Assembly (NCBI GenBank): GCA_947497895.1
Contig: CANMIL010000008.1
Span: 157,129-221,128, forward strand
Direction: 5' to 3'
DNA length: 64,000 bases
Source of the DNA: an uncultured Tenacibaculum sp.
GTDB lineage: Bacteria > Bacteroidota > Bacteroidia > Flavobacteriales > Flavobacteriaceae
The notes under the pieces are model-generated. The model made no database searches and was not told the DNA's origin. It saw only the letters and a list, made by a program, of their open reading frames with translations. The position numbers and the translations under genes were made by a program. Within the stretch, counting starts at the first letter, position 1. Each line of letters begins with the position of its first letter. Of this stretch, positions 15,517 through 24,787 are shown in pieces.

Positions 15517-17571
15517 TTATTTTATATCTCCCTGATTCTTTAATCCTTTAAGAAGCTTTTCCATTCCCGATACTGTAACTAATTCCGTATCCACCATAGG
15601 CTTCTTTAACTCTTCAACTAACTTTTCAATATCAGAAGTTCGTGCTTTATTCGCTCCTTCTCCTTTTAAAATATCAAGATATAATGAAGATATTAAACTC
15701 AGGTTTTTATAATGATTCCCTAACTCATTAAGGTTAGGATTATTTTTTAATTCTAAAAATTTTGAGTAGCCATTTTTCCATTTAGAAAAATAACTTTGCA
15801 ATTCTCTACTTCTCTCCGTTGTTGGATTACTCACATATGAATCTACTAACAAATTGAAATTATAAGCGTCGTTGGCATCAACTACACAAGCATCTGCAAA
15901 TAAAGTGAAAGGAGAAAATGTTTTATATTCTGTACCTCCTTCATTTCTCGTATAGATTTTTAAAGGTTCAAAAATAGCTGTTAACACCTCTAAAGACTCT
16001 GTGTTTTTTGATTTTGCAATGTTTCTCAATAACTGATTTCTATAACTCAAATGCGTAATTCCTAACTCCTCTAATTGAAAACTAACTACAGCCAATCGCT
16101 TACGCATACTTTTAAGATCTTTAACTTCTTTTGAAGACCAAAATCTCTCGGCAATTGCAGCAGTTCGAGGCCAAATTCTTGAATCTACGGTTAATGGCGT
16201 CACCAATTCACTCCACATAGTTACTTCACCTCCTAAAACTCTATTTTCTTGTTCTTTTGTCAATTGAACACCTCCAGCTGGATCAAAAAGATAGTGATGA
16301 TCAACAGATTGAACTCTATCAATATAATAATCGTTAGACAATACTGCTTGATACCCTTTTTTAACTGCTTCTACTAAAGTACCATCTTTAAAACCTTCAT
16401 TTACGCCTCTCCATGAGTGAATAATAGCACTTTTAGGCATTCCATCAGTCATAATTTCATCCCATCCCATCAACTTTCTATCATACTTAGCAAGTATTTT
16501 TTGCAGTTTAATATTAAAGTATGTTTGTAAATCATGATTGTTCTTAAACCCCTTTTTGTTTTTAAACTTTTTAATTTCATGATTCTCATCCCAGTGCTTT
16601 CCTTCATTTTCGTCACCTCCAATATGGAAATAAACATCAGGAAATAATGGAATGATTTCCGCAAATAAATTATCTAAAAATGTATAGACTTTTGGGTTAA
16701 TGGGATTCAATGTGGGATGAAAAACACCAGAGAATCTTTCTATTTTGTAGTCATATCCATCTTTACTACCTAATTCTGGATATGCAGCTAATATCGCGGT
16801 TGCGTGTCCTGGAACATCAATTTCCGGAACAACTCTAATACCTCTTTCGTTAGCATAAGAAACAATGTCTCTTATTTGAGGTTTTGTATAATATAGACCA
16901 TCAGATCCTAATTCATGTAATTTAGGATAGGTATCCGATTTAAATCTGAAACCTTGATCATCTGATAAATGCCAATGAAAAACATTCATTTTCATAGACG
17001 CCATCGCATCAAGATTTCTCTTTAACACTTCAATTGGATGAAAATGACGAGATACATCAATCATTAATCCTCTCCAATCGTATCTTGGACTGTCTTTTAC
17101 AACAACACCATCAATGAAAAAGAAATTCTCATTATGATCAATAAGTTGAACTAATGTTTCAAGCCCTCTTAATGCCCCAATATCCGTTTTTGCATTAATA
17201 GTAACGAAACCATTATTTACATTAAGCTCATATGATTCATTTACTCCAAGCTTTAATTCAGCAACCTCATCAAAACTAACTCTAACAATTGCCTTTTGTT
17301 CATTTACTAAAGGAAATCCTTTATCAACAAAAACACCTGTTCTATTTGTTATACGTCTTATAATGTTTGTTGCGTAATCATAAACACGACCTTCTTTTTT
17401 ATTGATAGAAATAGTAAAATCATTATCAATCTTAACCCGGTTTCCATTACTTTGAATCTCTTGAGGCCAAGGCATCAAATTATACTTATCTGAAAGTTTC
17501 CCCTGACCAAATATTGTTGAAGAAGTGAGAATAAGGGCTAAAAAAGTTGTTTTCACTATTTTGTATATCAT
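15517..17571 (-). CDS. Secreted beta-N-acetylhexosaminidase, GH20
   Basis: Cleaves terminal beta-GlcNAc (or GalNAc) from chito-oligosaccharides or glycans by substrate-assisted catalysis. The 684-residue protein has a signal peptide (about 1-22), an N-terminal alpha/beta domain to about 155, and the GH20 barrel with HWHLSDDQGF (199-208), DVPGHATAI (252-260) and HIGGDE (316-321), in which Asp320-Glu321 are the catalytic pair. A helical C-terminal part of about 150 residues follows. No lipobox and no obvious type IX sorting domain is seen, so it is probably periplasmic and would act on oligomers brought in by SusC/SusD. Confidence 0.95.
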   Translation of the reverse strand: MIYKIVKTTFLALILTSSTIFGQGKLSDKYNLMPWPQEIQSNGNRVKIDNDFTISINKKEGRVYDYATNIIRRITNRTGVFVDKGFPLVNEQKAIVRVSFDEVAELKLGVNESYELNVNNGFVTINAKTDIGALRGLETLVQLIDHNENFFFIDGVVVKDSPRYDWRGLMIDVSRHFHPIEVLKRNLDAMASMKMNVFHWHLSDDQGFRFKSDTYPKLHELGSDGLYYTKPQIRDIVSYANERGIRVVPEIDVPGHATAILAAYPELGSKDGYDYKIERFSGVFHPTLNPINPKVYTFLDNLFAEIIPLFPDVYFHIGGDENEGKHWDENHEIKKFKNKKGFKNNHDLQTYFNIKLQKILAKYDRKLMGWDEIMTDGMPKSAIIHSWRGVNEGFKDGTLVEAVKKGYQAVLSNDYYIDRVQSVDHHYLFDPAGGVQLTKEQENRVLGGEVTMWSELVTPLTVDSRIWPRTAAIAERFWSSKEVKDLKSMRKRLAVVSFQLEELGITHLSYRNQLLRNIAKSKNTESLEVLTAIFEPLKIYTRNEGGTEYKTFSPFTLFADACVVDANDAYNFNLLVDSYVSNPTTERSRELQSYFSKWKNGYSKFLELKNNPNLNELGNHYKNLSLISSLYLDILKGEGANKARTSDIEKLVEELKKPMVDTELVTVSGMEKLLKGLKNQGDIK

Positions 17572-17664
17572 TGTTGTTTGTTTTTGTTAAAGTCGTTAGT
17601 CTTTTCTATAATTTATAACTGTTTACTTGTTAATACTTTTATGTCCCTATTTTAAACACATTAT

Positions 17665-17703
17665 CTTCATTGGCTAAGTTCTAAAATAACGAAGCCAATG
17701 AAG
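17665..17703 (-). terminator. Hairpin after nagB
   Basis: CTTCATTGGCT (17665-17675) pairs perfectly with AGCCAATGAAG (17693-17703) with a 17-base loop. It lies 24 bases past the nagB stop codon on the minus strand. The T-run after it is weak, so termination may be partial and allow GH20 read-through. Confidence 0.55.
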
Positions 17704-17726
17704 AGTTTTAATAAGGTAATTCTTTA

Positions 17727-19649
17727 TTAGAAATGGTAGCGTTTGAATGCTTCTATTGCAGCATAATCTGCCATTCCTAAATTTCTATATTTTTCAGCTG
17801 TTAACCTGTTTCTATCCTCTGCTCTCACCCAAAATTCTCTGGCATCGTTCCCTTGGAACATTACTTTATCTTTTTGAGATTGGTGATAGAAAATTGCATG
17901 TCTCTTTTTAACAACTTGATCTGGACTCATTGGAACCGCCATTTCTATTTCATATGGCTGCCATTCAAACCAAGCTCCACGATATAACCATACCCAACAA
18001 TCATTCATATAGCTCTCTTTCTTTAAAACTTCTAAAGCTTCAAAAAGTGAATCTAAACAAACTTTATGAGTACCATGTGGATCTGCTAAATCTCCAGCCG
18101 CATAAATTTGATGAGGCTTTACGTTTTCAATAAGACTGCACATGATATCAATATCAGCCTTTGATAATTTATCTTTCTTTACTTTACCAGTTTCATAGAA
18201 AGGTAAGTTTAAGAAGTGAACATTCTCATCTGGAACTCCCATATATCTTGTTGCTCCTAATGATTCTGCTTTTCTAATTTCTCCTTTTAGTTTTCTAACG
18301 TCTAAAGCATCAATTTCATTAGCTCCTTTGTTTCTGATTGATTTAATTACATTATCAATTCTATCAGAATCAGGACTTAACATTTTCGACACTTCAGCAA
18401 AACGTAATGCGTCATCGTCAGAAACTGCAATATTCCCAGAAGTTTGATATGCAATATGAACCTCATGTCCTTGTTCAACCAATCTATCAAACGTTCCTCC
18501 CATTGAAATAACATCATCGTCTGGATGAGGACTGAATATGATAACTCTTTTCTTCTCTGGAGTACTTCTTTCAGGCCTTTTAGAATCGTCTGCATTAGGT
18601 TTTCCTCCTGGCCACCCAGTGATAGTTCTTTGAAGGCTGTTAAACATTTTAATATTTAACTCATATGCACTTCCTTCTTCTACCAATAGACTCGCCATTC
18701 CATTATCATTATAATCTTTATCGGTAAGCTTTAATATTGGCTTATTAACTGTATCACTTAACCAGAAAATAGCTTTCTTTTTAAGCTCTTCAGTCCAAAC
18801 ACAAGAAGTTACTAACCAAGGAGTTTTAATTCTTGTTAATTCAGAAGCCGCTTCTTTATCGATGATAAAGCTTGCATTGTGATGCTCTTGTAAGTAAGTC
18901 GCTGGTACTTGTGAAGTAATTTCTCCTTCAATAGTTCTTTGAATTACTTTTGCTTTACCTTCTCCCCAAGCAAGTAAAACAACTCTCTTTGCTTTTTTAA
19001 TGGTACTAATCCCCATTGTAATAGCTCTTCTTGGGACATTATCTAATCCTAAGAAACTTGAAGCTGCATCTTCTCTTGTTATATGATCAAGAGTAATACT
19101 CCTTGTACTCGAGTTATAGTGTGAACCTGGTTCGTTAAATCCGATATGTCCAGTTCTTCCAATTCCTAACAATTGAAAATCTAAACCTCCAGCTTCTTTA
19201 ATTTTTAATTCGTAGTCTACACAATATTGGTATACATCCTCTGGTTTGATTGTTCCATCAGGTACATGGACATTTTCTGGAAGTATATCAACATGGTTGA
19301 ATAAATGCTCGTGCATGAAGTAATGATAACTTTGAATATCATCAGGCTGCATTGGCCAATATTCATCTAAATTAAATGTAATTACATTAGCAAAACTTAA
19401 TCCTTCTTCCTTATGTAATCGTACTAACTCTTCATACACTTTAATGGGAGAAGAACCTGTTGCCAACCCTAAAACACATTTTTCATTTTGGCTAGCCTTG
19501 CTAATAATTAACTCAGCTATCTCTTTAGCAACAACTTTCGATGCTTCCAAAGAACTTTCAAATATTACGTTGTGATTTTTCTCAAAACGTGTTTCTTCAA
19601 ACTGTCCTGCAGGTTGAAAACTTATCTCTTTAAAATTTGACATAACCAT
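17727..19649 (-). CDS. nagB: Glucosamine-6-phosphate deaminase fused to a PIG-L/LmbE deacetylase domain
   Basis: Converts glucosamine-6-phosphate to fructose-6-phosphate and ammonia. The 640-residue protein is more than twice the length of standard NagB. Residues about 30-285 are NagB, with TGSSP (64-68), TFNLDEYW (91-98) and GHIGFNEPGS (167-176). Residues about 365-600 are a PIG-L (LmbE-like) zinc deacetylase with HPDDD at 375-379 and a late DPHGTHK zinc-ligand motif. The tail domain could deacetylate GlcNAc-6-phosphate ahead of deamination, giving both steps in one chain; no separate nagA is in this window. Such long NagB proteins are known in Bacteroidota. Met3 is an alternative start. Confidence 0.93.
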   Translation of the reverse strand: MVMSNFKEISFQPAGQFEETRFEKNHNVIFESSLEASKVVAKEIAELIISKASQNEKCVLGLATGSSPIKVYEELVRLHKEEGLSFANVITFNLDEYWPMQPDDIQSYHYFMHEHLFNHVDILPENVHVPDGTIKPEDVYQYCVDYELKIKEAGGLDFQLLGIGRTGHIGFNEPGSHYNSSTRSITLDHITREDAASSFLGLDNVPRRAITMGISTIKKAKRVVLLAWGEGKAKVIQRTIEGEITSQVPATYLQEHHNASFIIDKEAASELTRIKTPWLVTSCVWTEELKKKAIFWLSDTVNKPILKLTDKDYNDNGMASLLVEEGSAYELNIKMFNSLQRTITGWPGGKPNADDSKRPERSTPEKKRVIIFSPHPDDDVISMGGTFDRLVEQGHEVHIAYQTSGNIAVSDDDALRFAEVSKMLSPDSDRIDNVIKSIRNKGANEIDALDVRKLKGEIRKAESLGATRYMGVPDENVHFLNLPFYETGKVKKDKLSKADIDIMCSLIENVKPHQIYAAGDLADPHGTHKVCLDSLFEALEVLKKESYMNDCWVWLYRGAWFEWQPYEIEMAVPMSPDQVVKKRHAIFYHQSQKDKVMFQGNDAREFWVRAEDRNRLTAEKYRNLGMADYAAIEAFKRYHF

Positions 19650-19750
19650 ACTAATCTCTAACTTAATGTAAATACAACGGTAAAATTATGGGCATACCTA
19701 AGGTTTTTATAGTTTTTTCGACTAAACGCTATAAAAATGCCACTAAAAAC

Positions 19751-19778
19751 AATCGAGAATGCGTTTACATTCTCGATT
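19751..19778 (-). terminator. Terminator of the first SusCD pair
   Basis: AATCGAGAATG (19751-19761) pairs with CATTCTCGATT (19768-19778), with loop CGTTTA. On the minus strand a GTTTTTA stretch follows. It lies 20 bases past the SusD stop codon. Confidence 0.85.
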
Positions 19779-19798
19779 ATCTTAACAAAGTTTAATAA

Positions 19799-21388
19799 TT
19801 AGAAGTTTGCGTTTCCGGTATCCCACCAAAGGCGAGTTCCTCCGTTATCTGGTCCATTTAAATGGTTTACTCCAGTTTGAACTCCTTCTGGGTTACCATC
19901 GTATTCTGACCTAACAAAATTAATTCTTCTAATAAATTCTTCTGTACTTATCAGTCCCCCACTATTATTAATCACTACAGGGAATAATTTTGGATATCCT
20001 GTTCTTCTAAACTCACTCCAAGCTTCCTGACCATCAGGGAACATTGCGATCCATTTTTGGGTTATAATTTTTTCTAGTTTCGCTTCATTATCTAATGCAT
20101 CATCCCACATTACAGTTGCTGTTCCCAAATAAGGAGAATCCGCATCTACATTATTGGTTGCATTATTAGGATCAACGTAAGGAGCTGGTACTTTTGTGTC
20201 ATCAGCTAAATACGTATCAACATTAGCCGCGCCATGTTGTGCAAAAGACGTTCTTACTCCTGATTCATATAAGTCCGAAGCAGTACCTTGCATATCCCAT
20301 CCTCTTAATACTCCTTCAGCACGTAAGAAGTAAACTTCTGCTGCTGTCATCCAAGTAATTTGATTGGTATTTATAACCTCTCCAAGTGGAGAAAAAGTTA
20401 CATAATCCGCTTTGGCTGCAATATCAATACCATTTCTAATTCCTTTATATTCACCAGCAACAACCTCTGAAGGTTCAAAATAAGTTGATACCCTTGGGTC
20501 TTCATATCCAACTAAAATAGATTCCATTGGCGCTCCCATACGGATATCATTCCAACCCGAATTGATTGTAATTAAAGGATGAGAAAATGAAGCTGAGTTT
20601 ACTACTGCATTATCAGTATTCGAAGTCATTACTCCAATTGGATGAGACACTGCTTTTTCAGCTTCTGTCTTCGCCAATCCAGGATTCACTTTTGAAATTC
20701 GAACTGCTAATCTCAATCTTAATGAGTTCGCAAACTTAACCCACTGTGAATAATTACCGCTATACAAGGTGAAATCAGTATCACCAAACGCTGAAGTTTC
20801 TCCATTATTAACCCTAGTGGTTAATTCATCTACAGCAATATCAAGCTCTTCAAAGAACTTCATATAAACTGCCTCTTGCGAATCGTAAGGAATCAATGCA
20901 TCTTCTGTACCAAAAGCCGAATACACAATTGGACCATAAATATCGGTCAATCTATGCATTGCTTCAACCTTAATAATTAATGACCAAGCATAAAACTGAG
21001 GATACTCAGTTTCCGCTCTTTGCTTAACTCTTAAGGCGTTACTCATAACTTGAGTATACGCTATACTCCAAGGAAAATTATTCCACCCATCAACCAATGC
21101 ATAATTCATGTTATTGATATTACTTGCAAAAGGTGTTGGTGGCATCATATATCCAGAATATACATCTCCAATTAAATTTTGTTGTAATTGAGTTTGCCAA
21201 GCTGGATCATAGGTATAGACATTATTAATCATAGGACCAAATAATCCTCTAACATGATTAAAATCTTGTTCTAATTGTTCATTTGTAAAACCAGTACTAT
21301 TCGTATTGAGTTCTTCAAATCTGCTCGTACAGCTAGAAATAATAACAGCTGAACTAACAATAGCTAATATATACTTGTTAAATTTCAT
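19799..21388 (-). CDS. SusD/RagB-family outer-membrane lipoprotein (pair 1)
   Basis: Surface glycan-binding lipoprotein that caps the partner SusC channel. The 529-residue protein has a lipoprotein signal (lipobox ISSC, Cys20) followed by the FEELNTNSTG block that marks the SusD-like_2 family. The helical TPR-type scaffold and the C-terminal WDTG segment are typical. It is encoded 9 bases after the susC gene and followed by a terminator, so the two form a unit. The ligand is probably a GlcNAc-containing glycan, from the neighbours. Confidence 0.93.
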   Translation of the reverse strand: MKFNKYILAIVSSAVIISSCTSRFEELNTNSTGFTNEQLEQDFNHVRGLFGPMINNVYTYDPAWQTQLQQNLIGDVYSGYMMPPTPFASNINNMNYALVDGWNNFPWSIAYTQVMSNALRVKQRAETEYPQFYAWSLIIKVEAMHRLTDIYGPIVYSAFGTEDALIPYDSQEAVYMKFFEELDIAVDELTTRVNNGETSAFGDTDFTLYSGNYSQWVKFANSLRLRLAVRISKVNPGLAKTEAEKAVSHPIGVMTSNTDNAVVNSASFSHPLITINSGWNDIRMGAPMESILVGYEDPRVSTYFEPSEVVAGEYKGIRNGIDIAAKADYVTFSPLGEVINTNQITWMTAAEVYFLRAEGVLRGWDMQGTASDLYESGVRTSFAQHGAANVDTYLADDTKVPAPYVDPNNATNNVDADSPYLGTATVMWDDALDNEAKLEKIITQKWIAMFPDGQEAWSEFRRTGYPKLFPVVINNSGGLISTEEFIRRINFVRSEYDGNPEGVQTGVNHLNGPDNGGTRLWWDTGNANF

Positions 21389-21397
21389 TTTTACTAA

Positions 21398-24300
21398 TTA
21401 AAAAGTTAAATTAATATTAACACCAATACTTCTCATAGATGGTTGTCCAAAAACATCCACCCCTTGTAATCCTTCTCCAGTACTTAATGAAATATTCGGA
21501 TCGAATGGCGCCTCTTTATACAAGAAGAATAAGTTTCTTGCAATAAGAGAAATGTTAGCTGACTTTACAATATTTGACTGAAGATTCAATTTATATCCTA
21601 ATGAAAGTTCTCTTAAACTCACATTTGTTGCATCATAAACATATTCTCCTAAAGCACCAGCTCTATCACCAATAGTTTCATAATATCTTCTTGCATCATA
21701 TAACCCAGTGAAAGGACTACCATCTGCATTAACTGCATTAATAGCTACTCCGCCTGCATTTCTTGCATCAGCAGTTACTTGAGAAACTCCGTAATTATCC
21801 AATAAACCTTGAGTAACACTTAATACTTCTCCTCCAAAACGCGAATCTATTAAAAAGCTAAATGTTAAGTTTTTATAAGAAAAAGTATTCGATAAACCTA
21901 AAGTAAAATCAGGCTGAACGTTACCTACATCTTGAAATTCTGTTTTTTGAAGGTTACCATCAGCATCTAACTGAATATTTCCATTTTCATCTCTTAAAAG
22001 ACTTTGCGCTTCAATAACCCCAAAAGGTTTTCCATTTTCAAGAATATATTGGTATCCGTTAACACCTCTATCAGTTAAAACAATTCTACCTCCTAAACGC
22101 TCAGGTATATCTGTTACTTCACTGGTGTTTTTTGCAAGGTTTGCAGTTACATTCCAAGTAAAATCCTCAGTTACTATTGGCTTTCCAGTTACACCTAATT
22201 CGATTCCTGAATTATTAATTACTGATCCGTTAAATGCATACAATGATGCTCCAAAAGGATTTGTTGCTGGTGCTGGAACCGTGATTAACTGATTTGATGT
22301 TTTCGTGTTATAGTAAGTAAACTCGAATCCAAATCTGTTATCAAAAAATCTCCAATCTGTACCTATCTCAAAAGATCTTTGTCTTTCAGGCTTTATACTT
22401 GCTCCTGGCTCAACTACAGTTGTCTGAAAATTAAAATCAGCAGCATTCAATAAGTTTACTGGTGTTGTAATAAAACTAGGAATATCATTACCTACCTCTG
22501 CATAAGAAAATCTCACTTTAGCGAAATTAATAAAATCAGGCAACTCAGTCATTTCACTAATAACACCTGTTACACCAACCGATGGGTAGAAAAACGAGAA
22601 ACTATCAGTATTTGCGAATGTTGAAGACCAATCATTCCTTGCAGAAAGATCTAGGAATAACATCTCTTTATAACCTAACGTTACATTTCCAAAAACAGAT
22701 TGAATTTCTTTTTCCATACCTAATGTTTCAGAAAGACCATTAGGGCTTAAAAAGTTACTTATATTGAACCAGTTTGCAAACTTCAATCCTTCAGTCGCTC
22801 CAATACCTGAATCAAATCCTTTAGCTCTTCCTAAGTTAAAGTTTGTAACACTTGTTCCAATAGTAGCATCTAAATTAAGATCTTCATTTACTGGAGTTGA
22901 TATTAAAGCAATTAAATCAGCATACATTTGAGTACTTTCAGATTCGTTTCTTATAAAACGACCATTCTGATGAGATAATAATGCTCTTGTACCTGCATGG
23001 ATTTTTCTATCGAAAGTATAAAATTGCTTATCATAGCTCATTCTAGATCTAAGTTTTAACCAATCATTTACTTCATATCCTAAAGCAGTTGATAAAACAA
23101 CTCTTTCATTTGTATCTGCAGTTTGATTTCTGTTGGCAACCCAGTATGGATTTTGACCTATTTCTGATTCTATCCAATTAGGGTTTGGCCCATATAAATT
23201 TCTTGTAGTATCAAATACTTCATAATTGTTCTCTAGATCATTCCAGTCCATTCCATTTGGCCCTAAATACAAACCTACCAATGGATTAAAGTACAAACCG
23301 TTACCTGGCCTGTTATTAACTTTCTGAGTAGTTAAATTTGCAGAAGCATCTACACTTAACTTATCATCAAAGAATTTCATTGTTTCCTTGATATTGAAGT
23401 TGTGCTTATTTATACTATTATTTACACTAACTCCTTCTCCTGTAGTATTTGCATAAGACAAATATGTTTGCGCTTTGTCATTACCAGCAGATAAAGAAAC
23501 TGAAGTGATTTGAGTGTGTCCAGTGCTGAAAAAATCATCTACGTGATCAGCAACAGATTGCTTAACTCCCCAGCTTTTATCAGATCCAGCTTCACCAATA
23601 TACTCTGTTTGAAACTCTGGCATAAAAGCAACTGATTCAAAAGTTGTATTCGAAGACACTTTAACTACAGCTTTACCACTTTTCCCTGATTTCGTTGTAA
23701 TTAAGATAACCCCGTTAGCACCTTGTGCTCCGTATAACGCTGATGCAGAAGCACCTTTCAAAACAGTCATACTCTCAACATCATCAGGATTAATTAAAGA
23801 AATTGCATCTCCGCTATCTCTGTTCCCTCCATTAATATCACCAAAAACACTATTTGGCTGGTTAATTGTATTGTTTAACATAGGTACTCCATCGATTACA
23901 TATAAAGGCTGATTGTTTCTTGTTGAAGAGCTACCTCTAATAACAACCTTTACCGAACCTCCTGCACCAGAAGAACTACGATTTACTGTTAAACCCGAAA
24001 TTTTTCCAGATAAACTGTTTACAGGGTTCACATCCTGTACTTTTGTTAATTCATCCCCTTTTAAGTCTTGAGCTGCGTAGGTAAGTGACTTTCGAGTTTT
24101 TTTAATTCCCAAAGCGGTAACAACCACTTCATTTAAAACATTTGAATCCTCGAGAGCAACGTTTAATGTTTCTTGATTTGAAACAATAATTGACTGAGTT
24201 TTCATTCCAACGTAGGTGAAAAGTAAAACATCTCCAACTGAAGCTTTGATTTGATATTTCCCATCGAAATCAGTTTCAACCCCCTTTAATGTCCCCTTGA

Positions 24301-24439
24301 TTATTACCCCTACACCTGGAAGGGGTGCTCCATCATTTTTTGATGTAACAACTCCTGAAATCGTTTTCTCTTGAGCCACCATTAAATGGGTTAGCAGAAA
24401 AGAAAAACATAACAGCAGTAAAATTTTACTATTTTTCAT
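21398..24439 (-). CDS. SusC/RagA TonB-dependent outer-membrane transporter (pair 1)
   Basis: The 1013-residue protein has a signal peptide (cleavage near residue 22, VAQ), a carboxypeptidase-like N-terminal domain (ISGVVTSKNDGAPLPGVGV through LNVALED), the TonB-box region LNEVVVTALGIKK, a plug with the SusC signature (PLYVIDGVPM), and a 22-strand barrel ending in LTF. The N-terminal domain and leader closely match those of the second SusC gene, while the barrels diverge. It imports oligosaccharides with its SusD partner. Confidence 0.95.
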   Translation of the reverse strand: MKNSKILLLLCFSFLLTHLMVAQEKTISGVVTSKNDGAPLPGVGVIIKGTLKGVETDFDGKYQIKASVGDVLLFTYVGMKTQSIIVSNQETLNVALEDSNVLNEVVVTALGIKKTRKSLTYAAQDLKGDELTKVQDVNPVNSLSGKISGLTVNRSSSGAGGSVKVVIRGSSSTRNNQPLYVIDGVPMLNNTINQPNSVFGDINGGNRDSGDAISLINPDDVESMTVLKGASASALYGAQGANGVILITTKSGKSGKAVVKVSSNTTFESVAFMPEFQTEYIGEAGSDKSWGVKQSVADHVDDFFSTGHTQITSVSLSAGNDKAQTYLSYANTTGEGVSVNNSINKHNFNIKETMKFFDDKLSVDASANLTTQKVNNRPGNGLYFNPLVGLYLGPNGMDWNDLENNYEVFDTTRNLYGPNPNWIESEIGQNPYWVANRNQTADTNERVVLSTALGYEVNDWLKLRSRMSYDKQFYTFDRKIHAGTRALLSHQNGRFIRNESESTQMYADLIALISTPVNEDLNLDATIGTSVTNFNLGRAKGFDSGIGATEGLKFANWFNISNFLSPNGLSETLGMEKEIQSVFGNVTLGYKEMLFLDLSARNDWSSTFANTDSFSFFYPSVGVTGVISEMTELPDFINFAKVRFSYAEVGNDIPSFITTPVNLLNAADFNFQTTVVEPGASIKPERQRSFEIGTDWRFFDNRFGFEFTYYNTKTSNQLITVPAPATNPFGASLYAFNGSVINNSGIELGVTGKPIVTEDFTWNVTANLAKNTSEVTDIPERLGGRIVLTDRGVNGYQYILENGKPFGVIEAQSLLRDENGNIQLDADGNLQKTEFQDVGNVQPDFTLGLSNTFSYKNLTFSFLIDSRFGGEVLSVTQGLLDNYGVSQVTADARNAGGVAINAVNADGSPFTGLYDARRYYETIGDRAGALGEYVYDATNVSLRELSLGYKLNLQSNIVKSANISLIARNLFFLYKEAPFDPNISLSTGEGLQGVDVFGQPSMRSIGVNINLTF

Positions 24440-24471
24440 GAATAAGTTAATTAATTATTTGTTAAAGTTAT
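24440..24471 (-). promoter_or_regulatory. Conserved susC leader, copy 1
   Basis: The 32 bases immediately before the start codon match the leader of the second susC gene (29497-29529) at all but two positions, one of which is a one-base gap. The core next to the ATG reads AATTAATTAACTTATTC. It may set translation efficiency or bind a regulator. Confidence 0.5.
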
Positions 24472-24716
24472 AGAGTTAAGAAAATGTTAAAAAAAAATAC
24501 ATCTAAACAACAGTAATAAAACAATAAACGACGTCATTTTAGGTACAAACAACATTTTGTATTTTACACAAAAAACACAGTGAGCGCCAGTGTTTTAACA
24601 CCAAAACCGTATACTTTAAATTATTTTAACATTAAAAAAAAGAAAACCCCTTGTTTAGATATAAAAAAATTGCATTATCATTACTTTTAAGAAGACTTTT
24701 GAAAATTTAACAAAAA
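24472..24716. other. Intergenic region between the two SusCD units
   Basis: With its flanks this gap (24440-24787) is 348 bases. It holds the susC-1 leader at one end and the susD-2 terminator at the other. The middle must contain the susC-1 promoter, but I found no clean TTTG-N19-TAnnTTTG match on the minus strand and no gene. Confidence 0.5.
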
Positions 24717-24748
24717 AAATCGGGAACAGACAAAACTGTTCCCGATTT
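24717..24748 (-). terminator. Terminator of the second SusCD pair
   Basis: A perfect 13-bp stem (24717-24729 with 24736-24748) with loop ACAAAA, followed on the minus strand by eight T. It separates the two SusCD units, so pair 1 needs its own promoter. Confidence 0.92.
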
Positions 24749-24787
24749 CAAAGGAAATTTAAAGTATATGATACTTAAATTTATTTC

